A stretch of DNA of 64,000 nt from Adiantum capillus-veneris (lineage: Eukaryota; Streptophyta; Polypodiopsida; Polypodiales; Pteridaceae): assembly GCA_014529385.2 (NCBI GenBank), contig CM043952.1, positions 67,345,870 through 67,409,869 on the forward strand. The letters run 5' to 3'. The position numbers and the translations under genes were made by a program. This document shows, one piece after another, positions 12,146 to 24,500 of the stretch. The stretch's first letter is position 1. Each line of letters starts with the position of its first letter. The notes under the pieces were generated by a model. The model searched no databases and was not told the origin of the DNA. It was given only the letters and a program-made list of their open reading frames with translations.

Positions 12146-12397
12146 CACTGTGGGGTGGTGTTAAACACCATAACCTTGGTTTTACCCAGGTTGACAGGCA
12201 AACCACTTTCGTGTGCAAACGTGTGCAAAGCATCCAATTGACGTTGCATTCCCTCTGGGGATTCGGAGATCAACACTGTGGGGTGGTGTTAAACACCATA
12301 ACCTTAGTTTTACCCAGGTTGGCAGACAAACCACTTTCGTGTGCAAACGTGTGCAAAGCATCCAATTGACGTTGCATTCCCTCTGGGGATTCGGAGA
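12146..12397 (-). repeat. 128-base tandem duplication at the truncated end of LINE-A
   Basis: Units 12146-12273 and 12274-12397 both begin CACTGTGGGGTGGTGTTAAA. The second ends where the (GA)n tract starts. Confidence 0.9.
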
Positions 12398-12404
12398 GAG
12401 AAAT

Positions 12405-12446
<42 letters not shown>
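12395..12446. repeat. (GA)n tract next to the exon 24 donor
   Basis: GA repeats with one AAATGA interruption that resembles the LINE-A 3' terminus. Ends 9 bases from exon 24. Confidence 0.95.
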
Positions 12447-12447
<1 letters not shown>

Positions 12448-12455
12448 AAGCATAC

Positions 12456-12587
12456 CTTTTCGAAATCATGATAATCTGCTTCAAGCACCATCGCGATTGT
12501 GCACACCAACTGATCGGAAGACAACCATCTCATTTTAGAGTTCAAGCTCTTTACTCTAAGCTCAAAAATAGGCGCATTATAATCCCA
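12456..12587 (-). CDS. VPS13: VPS13 exon 24 (last exon in window)
   Basis: 44 codons, WDYNAPIFELRVKSLNSKMR then WLSSDQLVCTIAMVLEADYH and DFEK. The pattern LxxxVxxxxxxADYxN precedes the WEPxxEPW segment in VPS13. Acceptor CTTGCAG, donor AAG/GTATGC, phase 0 at both ends. The donor lies 9 bases from a (TC)n tract. Confidence 0.8.
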
Positions 12588-15500
12588 CTGCAAGAAAATC
12601 TCCACTTAGTGACAAACTTCGCACAACTATGACATCGAAACAACCACCACCCCCCACGCCCACCCCCACCCCGGCCCCGTTTCCCCCTTTCCTCTCTTCT
12701 TTTATCTTCTCCTTCAGGCCTGGTCCATCAACAAGAACACAATGTAGAGAATTCAAGGAGTTACCCTTTCATCTGTTAGTAGGATTGAGCCTCTCTGCAG
12801 TGATGCTGTCACTATAATTGCTTCAAATCCACCACCGGACTCAGCATGTGGTGTCTCTTCAAATCTAAAAGCCCTTAAAAACTGCAAAGTAGAATGTGAA
12901 CACCATATATCCAGCCTTTTCACCATGCATGAGTGTACCATAATCATTTTCCTCCTAATAGTATTCTGAAGTTCTAAATCTAAGTTCAACTGCATGCCTG
13001 TAACTTGCAGCAAAGGAAAGCAATGTGCACTTTCAGAGATGCAGTCCTTCAAGTTAACCTCGCACTTCAGCAATGATGCTTGAAAGTTGCATAGAGATTC
13101 TTTGTAACAAAAACTCTTCACTTGGAGTGTAATCTTGGCAGAAATGGACTTATCGAAGCAAGTTGTTGAAGCCACCTCTGCAAACTGATTGCCTAAAATA
13201 GATGTCTTCTCCTCATTAGGAATATGTTTTTCAGAAGTAGTGCCATGATACTCGGGACAAAGCAGATCTATTGCAATCATAGACGTTTGGACTATAATGG
13301 AACCACGAACATCTTGATCGATCGTATAGGCATCCAGCTTGTCCATTTTCTGCCCATCGGCTGTAGGTGGTACATCTGTCTTATACTTATCACTTCCATC
13401 AATAGAATCTCTAGAATGATAAAAAGAGAGTGTTTGCAGAAATGTTCTCCAATTAGGGAAGCGCAGGTTCACATAGGAAAACGGGATAGAGATAAACACA
13501 TTCTTGTTTCTCTCTTCTGAAAATAAACTGATCTCCAGTCCAGCTAAAGCTTCTTTAGGTCCCAGATGTAGAATTTCGGCGTGCTGCTGTTGCTCTATAG
13601 CAGATACTATACACAAGTGGTTTGCTGTGCAAAGATGACAACCTGAACACTTAATCTGACGACCCAGAACACATACATCAGCCCTTATACTCAACTTCAT
13701 AGCCTTGCAACTCAGAGAATCTATATTGTCATTTTTCCACGAACCAGCATGTTCCATAACATCAGCCTTCATCACAACAAAATGTTCTGTAGCAAAGCCA
13801 TCTCCTCTTAGAATAATTATCACCTTGGAAGCTTTCCAATCCCATCTCCAGATAGGACTTGGCACAAACAGACCAACTACTGATAAGTTGCTTACAGAAT
13901 GTAAAGACAGAAAAGGACCATTATCAAATGCTTCCAATGCTTTGTCGATATGCAATGTGGCAACAGAAAATTGCAATTTTCGCTGGAGACCCGAGTCCAC
14001 AAACCTGAGTGTGTGCAGTTAGGGTAAATAGGTCAGAAGCTTTGCAGACAAACATGTAGCCAGTGTGTCTAGCACATAATGATACAGATGCAGATGCTCA
14101 CTTTTATTGACATGCATTATATTCCTGAGGCCCCCAAAAAGAAACTTTGTTGACGAAATGCGTGTTTAAGCCCATAAGCACCTATGCCCACGTGTGCTTG
14201 CACATAAATCCAGCTGCAAGTGCTAGCTTCTTGACATAGAAACCATACACAGGACTTAATAGCGAATTGGGGCAAACAAAACATCAATGGCACTTGCCCC
14301 ATGCATGTGCACACACAAGCAATTGCACAGAATAAAGCAAATTGGGACAAAGAAAGAATCAATGGCACTTGACCCATGCATGTGCACACACAAGCATGCA
14401 CAGAATAAAGCACACCTCATCTCATAAATGATTTCCATACTCAGAAGAGGTCGATGTCATACAAATTATGCACATCAAGTTCAATATCTACAGACATGAA
14501 AGGACTCACGTGAGAGATGCGTCTTCCCCTTTTGCAAGTAAAGTAGTGTATGAGTGTACTTTTTTATCATCATCAGAGTGTAAAAATAAAGAAATTGATT
14601 TCGACATAAGCTCAAGTTTAACATATGGCGCTGGGCTCTCATTGTCACACAGCCCATCAGCATTATTTTCCAGCTCAACAGCAGAAAGAATTGAAGAATC
14701 TCCTTGACATTGCATGTCTTCCTCAGCATCATTGGAAAAAAATGACTTAAATATTTTCCATTTCTTGGGTGAGAAAGTAAGTTGCAGGAAAGGAATATCT
14801 CCATGCAGCTGTGTTCAATAAACCATCAATCACATGATGCTTTAACCATCTCCTTCATACGGGACAAAAAGAACACCACCGTCCAATACCTTGAAGCGAG
14901 TTAGTGCCGGCTCATCTGGCAAGGCACAAATCTCAAACACGGCCTCAGCATCAAAGCATTTTGCAATGTGAAATTCTAAAAATTGTGAAGGACCTCTCCA
15001 CCTCCTTTGCCAGTTACACAAGTGGGAAGTTACTATTGCCTGCGAAACATCCTTGCATTTCACAATTTAACATTGGTCTAGAAAATAAACATCTTAGTGA
15101 GACCAAAATAAATACCTGGACCCCAGTGAGCTGCAGGTGGAACTTATTATAGATTGCTGGATAAATCAATTCATCCAACACAGCCTTCTTGGTGCTACAC
15201 TTCTCTTTATCTTCAACTGAGGTCTGTGGCAAGAAATTTAAGCCTGCTTCCATACTCAATAATTGAGACTGTTGTTTCTTTTCGGAAAAGGCTTCTAAGG
15301 AGCGATCACTGTTACCATCTATTGAGGTTACTTGCAATGTGTTCATCATAATTATCTACGACAACAAAACGAGGACATGAAAACTACATAAATATTCAAC
15401 GATAAGCGCTATCCTAAAACACAACATGATCATCCGACACATCTTACAAGATGATTGCTGTCCAGGGATTTCAAGCTTTTTGGGAAAATTAGAACTGGCC

Positions 15501-18500
15501 TTTGAATCTCAATAAGCATGCCCACTCGTTTTCCCATAGCCAAAGTCAACCTGGAGAATGGAAGAAAAACAGAGACAATAAGAAACATCTTCAAAAGCTT
15601 TCCGGAGCTTTCAACTATATGGCACAAAGCTTTGAGACAAATCACAAACTCTGCTTTGCTTTGCAACCGGACTTCACGGCTTTGCAACCGGTTCAATGAT
15701 GAGAAGATCTGCAAGCAAGTTGGTATAGCTTAAGTGGAAACACTTCTTGAAAAATATCTTCACTTCACAAAAGAGCAATCCCAGCAACCTGACCTTTGGC
15801 AATAGACATCTACTTCCAAAAAACACATATAATGACTAAAGCTGGAAAATAAGGATAGGAAACAGACACACAATTACATCCGTCATCTGTGCCTGCGCAT
15901 GTGCACGAGTGTAAATATGTGGGAGGTGTGTGTGTGTGGTGCAACTGTCTGCCTTGCACGGGCCCGTGCGTGACTGTCTGCCCTGCCCGACCAGCGGCCC
16001 CTACGCGTTCGCCTGCCCCGAGCTGTCACCCTCTTCTGCAGCAACGGGCAACCAGCAGCTGCTGGCAGATTTGCACATGTGTCTGTGTGCGCGCGTGCGG
16101 GTGTGAGTATGTGTGGAACATAATGACAAGAGGAAACTAGATAAATGGCAAACACGTGCTCGTCGACAGGCTTTTGTGGATAAAGGCTGTGCTTCAAAAC
16201 AATTTTTCAAGCATCTGGATTCTGCATCATACGAGAGTTTCCCAAGACATTAAGCAAGTCTTGCTTCCTTCATGCGCTTGGACATCATCTAAACGGGAAC
16301 TTGTTGATGCCTTGGTCTCACATTATTGGCATGTCCAGCAAGCACGTCAATTGTTGCTTTCTCATGTACATCCAATCCTTTCTTCACAAGATGCATAATG
16401 CCTTGAGGAACCATTCACTGATTCTAAATTGCATTGTGCGCTGCTTGCGTTGGGCCATAGGATGGGTTTAGTGTGGAACTCTTCCTCTCCTTATGGAAGT
16501 CTCTTAAAGAGACATTGCTTTTCATGTTGAATGCGGCATGCGAGAAACAAGAGTTGCCAGTGTCTTGGAAGGAGAAGCAAGCACTTTTTGCGAGCAATTT
16601 TCTCATTGCTGGCCAATTACTTTGATGCTTGTAGTTTACAAGCTATTGGCTAAGTTGTTGGTAAATCGGATTAAAGATCACCTTCTTGCAGGAATTCATC
16701 AGGCTCACTGCGGTTTCATCCCACGTCCCAGATCACTGACAACTTGGCTAATGTTTTGATTGGTATGGAATATGTAGAATACACCCAACAGGATGTACTT
16801 GTTATGCAAGTTGATATTGAAAAGGCTTTTGATATTGTCCAATGGGATTACATTGCTGCTACCATGCGGTGTCTTCGGTTCGGTCCTAAGTTAGCTAATA
16901 TAGTGTATTTCTTGTATGCTCGTAGTACGTCTTCGGGGATCCTTTAAGGGGAACTAACAGAATCTTGGCCTCTTGATTGTTTAGTCAAGCAAGGCTGCCC
17001 CCTCGGTGCATTGATGTATGCTATTGCCACTCACCCGCTATTGATGCATCTTGATCATTTGACTTCAGCCGGTCGTCTTCATGGCTTGCAGATACCCTCA
17101 GGTAAGAACTTTATTGGGCAGGCCTATGCGGATGACTCATTATTTATGCCTCGTACGTAAACACCCGGCATGTCCAAGAGATTGACGCTTTGGAACTGTA
17201 TGGGCTCTACGGCTGGTCTTAGAGTCAATTTCCGCAAATAAGCTTCTGCCGCTTAACCCTGTGATTGGCATAATTTGTTGTTGCCACGTTCCTCCGAATG
17301 TGATTAACAGGCACTTGGGATATCCAATTGGGTGGAATGTCACACTCAAAAAGTGAATTGGGTCATGCAATGCTTGAACGTTAAATTGCATTAGTGGAAA
17401 TTATCCACTTGGCCATTGCATGTTTGCCTGTGAATCATTCAAAGTTTCTTGATGGCTTATATTCAGTTCTCTTTGTCACTGCTGCATTGGCCTCACCATT
17501 GACTCACTTGTGGCGGACCCGTGGCCTACATTTCATGTCGATGGGGAAACTTTGCACTACTAAGCGCTTTGGGACCTCAATATCCTCCACTTGCGCAGGC
17601 GCGCTCTTGCTAGGAAGGCTATGTTGTAGCCTACCCTTGTGAAACAAACTCACCCTTGGACTCTTATGCTTGCCTATTTGTGTCAGCATGTGGTCACTTC
17701 CTCCTTCGACCATTGGCATTCATCTCTCTGGGAGGTCATGTTTGGCAAGATGGAAGGGTACATTCATGGTTGTTCTCTTGCTTCCAGTTTGATTTTCGCT
17801 TGGAAGAATGTGACAAGTCATTTATCATGGCACAGTCGACAGCAGCAGGAAGGGAATTTGCTTCGCTTGGAGAGTCTTCATTGGAGTCAGGCATTCTCTC
17901 TTACTTTGGTTGACCGTTCGCCTCATCAAGCCTATTGTCACTAACTCCTGATGTGTCAAGTCAGTAAAGAGCAGAGCCAACCTTCAGATCACGACCGAGG
18001 GGCCTAAACCCTAAGAAGAACAAGCAACAGAAGAAGTTGTCCTACCAACTTATGGGACCCCGTCCGATGGGGCCCAAGTGACATAAAGGACATATAAATA
18101 AAGCAGGACCACACACACACAAGGAAGGAATTGCGTAGCAACTGATGACGTGGCAACTATACGGAAAACCAGGAATTTGCGTTGGACTGTTGACGTGGCA
18201 AACTGTACGTGTTTTGCGCTGACTGCTGACGTGCGAGTTGTACGGATTTTCGTGATTTACGCTGGTAGCTTTTGGGCATTGCTTTTGGACCAAATGCTTT
18301 TGTGTTTGAAGGCTTTTCACTGTAAACTGCTTTTGGGGCCTAGGGCCTTTAAATATGAGGTTAGGGCTCATTCTCTGGCATGCTTCCTGGAGAAGGTGCA
18401 GAGTCTGGAGTACCGGCTTGTACTGTGTTGATGCAATATAAAGTAATACGGAAAGGGGCGCCAAGGTTTGGGGCCAATACTCTCTGGGGTAGAATTCCGC

Positions 18501-21500
18501 CACTCTGTGTCGCGTGTCATCTCTCTCTCCCTCTCAGTTCAGTTGTTCTTGAAGTGCTAAAAGTTAGTTCACTCTGTTCTTTTCTATTGGCTCGTGGTGC
18601 CCGTCTTGTGACACCTATTTCCTCTCTTGTCCTGGTCTTTGTGTAGTCGATGATGTGGTTGATGAGGTGGGCTACACCATTCGGTTTCCCATTGCCGCTC
18701 GCCAGTTTGGATTGGGTGTGCATTATCGTCAGCTTTGGAGAGAGCTTCAATACATGCTGGTTGAATTTTTACCATTCCACCTTTGGCTGATGGTAGCCGC
18801 ACGTCTTATTGGAATTTCCACGACATGCCTGTTCAGGTTATTTCTGCCAATAAAGTTTATGCTCTTCTTCTACCGTGGCCTTGGCTTGCTAACCACTGTA
18901 ATGCCCTATGGTCCATGCACAAGTCTGATATTTGGTGGAAGAAGCCTCTCTGTGCCCTCTGAAAAAGACAATTGTCTTTGGAGGAGCGTTTGTTTCTTTG
19001 GAGATGCTTGCTTGGAGTTCTCCCGGTGGGCCACCAATTGCTGACGTGTCAAGCCACTAGAGAATGGAGCCAACCTGCAGATCCCAGCTGAGGGACCTAA
19101 ACCCTAAGAAGTAGCAGCAGAAGAAGTTTTCACCACCTTACAAGTCCTCACCGCCTAATTTTAAAGTTCCCACCAACTTATGGGACCCCTTATGATGGGG
19201 CCCAGGTGATCCAAAGACAGTAAAATAAAGCAGGACCTTCATACAAAGAAAACCCGTGTCTAAAGGACTGTTGATGTGGCATACTGTACCGATTTTCACG
19301 TTTTACGTTGATCACGGGACAGCTGTACAGATTTTCGTGAAACACGTTGGCAACGTTTGGCGCTAGTGCTTTTCGGACCAAATGCTTTTAGAACTTGAAT
19401 CTTTTCATGTAGCAGCTTTTGAGAAGCCAAGGGCCTTTATATACGTGTCATGGGCTCAGTCTCTGGCATGTCTCTGCATGGGAGTGTGCAAAGGATGGAG
19501 TACGAGCGATGTACTAAGTTCAAGCAATATAAAGAAATACCGAAAGGGGCGCCAGCGGTTGGGCCCAGTGCTCTCTTGGGGTGGAACTCCGCTACTCTGC
19601 ATCTCGTGTGTCGTGCATCTCTTTCAATGTTATTTGAAGTGCTTAAAGTTGTTAGTCTATTCTTTTCCCTTGGCAAGTGGTGCCCGTCCCCGTTTCACTT
19701 CTCTTGGTGCACGTCATATCTGCTCTTCACGCTGGTCTGTTGCTCTACTTAAGAGGAGACTGTTAGTCACGTGTTGTGAGATTGTATTACTAGAGCTCTT
19801 CTTAAACACTTATCAACTTGTATGCTGCTATGTTTCCCTGCGATGCTCTTCCACAAATGGTTTTGGTCTTTTGGCATTCTTCCGCCCTCCTTACATCGAT
19901 TTGCGGTCGTCTTCATGTGGGTCAGATATTGGGATAATTTCACCCTATGACATCAACGTAACGGCTATATGTTCCACCGCTCTGATGTAGACCCTTTTCA
20001 GTTTTTTCAGCTCTCCCTTAGGCAATCTTTATGTTTTTCCTTGGATGTTGGTGATATCACCTCGGAGATACACCACCTCTCCTATCAATGCTTTTAGCCA
20101 TCCTTTTCAACTAGACACTTTTGTGTTCTTTCCTTTGTATATGATCTTTTCCGTGGGTTCTCCTCCCATCGAGATTTCTCACTTGTAAATTAATCCCAAA
20201 GATCTACAAACAAACAGTGAGTATGTGTGGTATGTGTGTGTGTGTGTGTTTGATGGCCAGATTCTGCAACTTCTCTTCCCCTAGCTCAGCTCTATACAAT
20301 CTTTGTTCTCTGCAGCTTTGTTGTCTTTTGGGGGGGGGGAACAGGATTTGCCACTGTCATGGAAAGAGGGTCTACTTAAACTGTTGCGTAAGCAAGCGCT
20401 TTCCGAGCAATTCACTCATTGGCGGCCTATTACTTTGATGCCGGTGGTTTACAAGATATTGACTAAAAAGTTGGTGCATCGGATTAAAGACTATTTGTTT
20501 GCAGGACTTCATCACGCTCATTATGGTTTCATTCCACGTCGTCAAATCATGAACAATTTGGCTTATGTTATGATTGGCATGGACTATGCTAAGTGCACGA
20601 AGCAAGATGTGTTGGTCATGCAAGTGATGTGACATTGTGCAGTGGGACTTCATTGCTGCAACGATGAGATGTCTAGGGTTTGGTCCTAAATTGGCCGATG
20701 TGGTTTATTTCTTGTATGCTTCTAGTACGTCTTCAGGGATCCTAGAAGGCAAATTGACGGAATTGTGGCGGTTGTTCGGTTAGGCAAGGCTGCCCCCTTA
20801 GTGCTTTGTTCAATGTTGTATGCTATAGCCACTCACCCTTTGTTGATGTATTTGGATCATTTGACCTCTGCGGGGGGTCTTCATGGTTTGCAGTTACCCC
20901 CAGGTCATACCTGCATTGGACAGGCTTATGCGGATGACTCATTATTTACGCCTCGCAACGAGTAGAGGATGTCCAAGTGATTATGGAAGATTTGGATTTG
21001 TTTGGGATTGCAGCCGGCTTAAAGTCAACTTTTGTAAATCAAAGCTTCTGCCACTTCGTTCTTGCGATTGGCACAGTCTATAGTACGTCTTCAGGTATCC
21101 TAGAAGGCGAATTGACCGAATCGTGGCCACTTGGTTGTTCGGTTAGGCAAGCCCCCTTAGTGCTTTGTTCAATGTTGTATGCTATAGCCACTCACCCTTT
21201 GTTGATGTATCTGGATCATTTGACCTCTGCGGGGCATCTTCATGGTTTGCAGTTACCCTCAGGTCATACCTTCATTGGACAGGCTTATGCGGATGACTCA
21301 TTGTTTACGCCTCGCAACCAGCAGAGGATGTCCAAGTGATTATGGAAGATTTGGATTTGTTTGGGATTGCGGCCGGCTTAAAGTCAACTTTTGCAAATCA
21401 AAGCTTCTGCCACTTCGTTCTTGCGATTGGCACAGTCTATTGTGGCCAAGTGAGATCGTTCCTCCAAATGTTATCACCAAGCATTTGGGATATCCAATTG

Positions 21501-24500
21501 GATGGAACGTCACTCACACTCAAAAAGTGGATTGGGTTATGCAACGCTTGAATGTCAAATTGCAGTACTGAATGCTTTCTACTTGGCCATTGCATGTTAA
21601 TCGTTCAAAGTATTCTGATGGCATATGTTCAGTTCTTTCTACCACTGTTGCATTGGCCTCGCCACTATCGATTCTCTTATGTCAGCCATTCTGTCTCATT
21701 TATGGTGAACTTGTGCACACAAAGAATGCTTGCGATTGATGTCGATGGAGAAGCTTTGTACACCTAAACGCTTAAGTGGTCTGAATATTTTGGACTTGCG
21801 TAGGCATGTTCTTGCGAGAAAAGCTATGTTATTGCCTACACTTGCCCAACAATCTCAGCCTTGGACTCTTATGTTTGCATACTTGAGCCAGCATGTTGTT
21901 ACGTCTTCATTTGGCCATTGGCAATCATCTATTTGGGAGGTTGTATTTGGTAAGATGGACGGACATATCCATGAATGCCCGCTTGCTTGCACTTTGCTCT
22001 CTACTTGGAAAGAGGTTACAGTTCATCTTTTATGGAATGCTCCGCGGGAAGGAAATTTGCTTCGTTTGGAGAGTCTTTATTAAAGTTGGGCTTTCTCTCT
22101 TACTTTGGTTGACCGCTCGCCTCGCCAGGTGTGCTTCCTCTCTTACCGTGGCATTCAGGTAGTTGAGGATGTGGTGGATGCAACCATATTCACTTTGGAG
22201 TTTCCCTTCGCCGCTCGCCGATTTGGATTGGGCACGCATTACCATTAGTTTTGGAGAGAGCTGCAGCAAATGCTAGTTGATTTTTTTCCCAATTTGTCTT
22301 TGCTCGATGGCGATCGCATGTCTGACAAGAATCTCTGAAAAACGCCCTTTCAAGGTATTTCTGCTGGTCGAGTTTATGCTCTTCTTCTCCCTCAACCTTG
22401 GCTTGCTGATCATTGTAATGCTCTTTGGCACATGCATAAAACTTGGGACACGTCATATTTGCCCTTCATCTTGTGTCCGTTGCTCGATTGCAGAAGAGAA
22501 TGTTTGTCACTTGATGTGGGATTGTTGTATTACTCTAAATTTCCTTCACCGCGTATCGGCGTGCATGCGGCTCTGTTTCCCACGACTGTCTTTCATAAAT
22601 GGTTTTGGGCGTTTGGCATTTTCTCGCCGGTGTTGCAGCGCTTCGCGGTCTTCTTCAGGTGGGTAAGTTTTTGGGCTTACTGGACCCTATGGCAACACCG
22701 TAATGGCTATATGTTCCATCACATTCATGCAGATCCCTTCCTGTTCTTCAAGCTTTCTCTTAGGCAATCTTTGCGGTTCGCCTTGGAAGTTCATGATATC
22801 ACCCCAAAGATACATCAGCTTTCCTAAAAATGCTTTTAGCCTTTTTGTACAGCCAAACACTTTCATGTTCCTTCCCTTGTACATGATCTTTTTGGTGGGT
22901 TTTCCTCGCTTTGAGGTTTCCCACTGGTAAATTAATCAAATCGATTTACAAAAAAAAGTGTGGGAGGCATAGTGTGGATACATGTACTTTGGAGTGAGCA
23001 CTTCTACATAGGGTTCTACAGTTACATGACAGATAGCCCCCGCATTTACAAGCCACACAAAGCGATTAACCCCACCACTGCTATGTCCCTCATCAAGGAA
23101 TGGTTGCACGAAGATTTTCAGGATGTCTGTAGGGCTTGGGAGGGTCAAAAACCTGAGAAAGAAATCTTTATTCCCGTTCAACGGTTGATGGATCCTATCG
23201 CCCAGTATGCGCTAAATACGGTAATACTTTTCTTTCCTAGCCAAATGCCTACGGCACTGGATGTGGGACAATGGGTGGATTTTTTGCTTAAGCGTCAAGT
23301 GGATCAAGGAGTTTATTTTGGGGCCCTGGATGTGGGACAATGGGTGGATTTTTTGCTTGAGTGTCAAGTAGATCAAAGAGTTTATTTTGGGGCCCGAGGA
23401 TTCTATAAGATCTTGTTGGCAGATACTGAGGCAAGAGGTACCATACTTGAAATGTCAACGTTGTTCATTAACACGCAAATGACACATGTATTGTCATGGG
23501 TCTTACCAAGGATTATCAAAGTCTCATTCGACATAAATGTCCGGTATGGGAGGAGGTAGTGGATTTTCCCTGGACGTGGCGTCACTTTCTTCCGTTGTTA
23601 GCTGCCTTATTGGGAAAAGTGGTTTGCCCTCCCAGATTGGATACGAATACCAATAGATGTTGGGATACACATATCCTACGCCAGCCGGTAGAATGATCAA
23701 CTCAGGCAACCCCTTGAAACGACCCTTTCAGTTGAAATGGGACAAATTTGCTAGCTCATGTTTTCGTTGTGATAAATTTCGTCATATGCAATCAAAATGT
23801 CCGAAGACGCACCTCAAGTCTTCTCCTTCAGCTTTACCACCGCCGCAACCTTCCCCTCCCCTAAAGTCCCCCCCACATCGTAGGCATAATGGTGCTTTGA
23901 CTTCCGCAACACCTTCCTCCATGGACAAAGGGAAAGGGAAGCAAACTTTGAGGTCCAAAACTACTCCTTCGACAATATCAAAAGAAAAAGACAAAGAAAG
24001 AGGAAAAGGCAAAGACAAGGACACATCGAAGGATGCCTAGATAGTACCCAAAGAGAAGGCACTTTGCTTATGATGTGGGAGACATCTCTCTTGAAGCTTA
24101 TAGGATTTACTTTGACTGTTTTAGTTTCCAGAGCCTTTCATCCTTCATCTTGTGTACCTCTTATTTACTGTGGATTTTCCTCGCTTTAATGTTTCCCACT
24201 TGTAAATTCAATCAAGATTTGTTTTTTTCTATAAATGTGTGTGTGAGAGTACGCGTGCGTCTGTTTTCCGTGTTCGTTTTTTCTAACGCTCGTAGGTTTT
24301 TGTATAGTTACTTTACTCTGTCAATATTAATATTAAAACTAGCCATTGTCATGGCATACCTACAGTTGCTTCTTTAGGAAATGAAGATGTGCCGACGGGC
24401 ACCAATACTTGATTCTCTTGCTCCCTTGCCCTTTGTACATATTGCATTGTATGCATAGTTCTTTGAGGTGCATTTCTAATAACATGCGAGGGTTATGCAA

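Larger units (their letters stand above)
10395..12397 (-). mobile_element. LINE-A copy, 5' truncated, (GA)n on both sides
   Basis: 3' untranslated region, ORF2 C-terminal part and reverse transcriptase back to about the YADD box. An open stretch of 374 codons (11152-12276) covers the post-RT region, so it is younger or better kept than the other copies. Carries two internal tandem duplications (102 and 128 bases). Sense to the host gene; it lies directly downstream of exon 24. Confidence 0.85.

Noticed and set aside
13224-14022. Plus-strand frames opposite VPS13 exon 23
   Set aside because: Shadows of the conserved minus-strand exon; no family resemblance.
15430-15714. One continuous exon covering 15448-15708
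   Set aside because: The family's protein pattern skips the middle; a 75-base intron with a pyrimidine-rich acceptor and matching phase 2 fits better.
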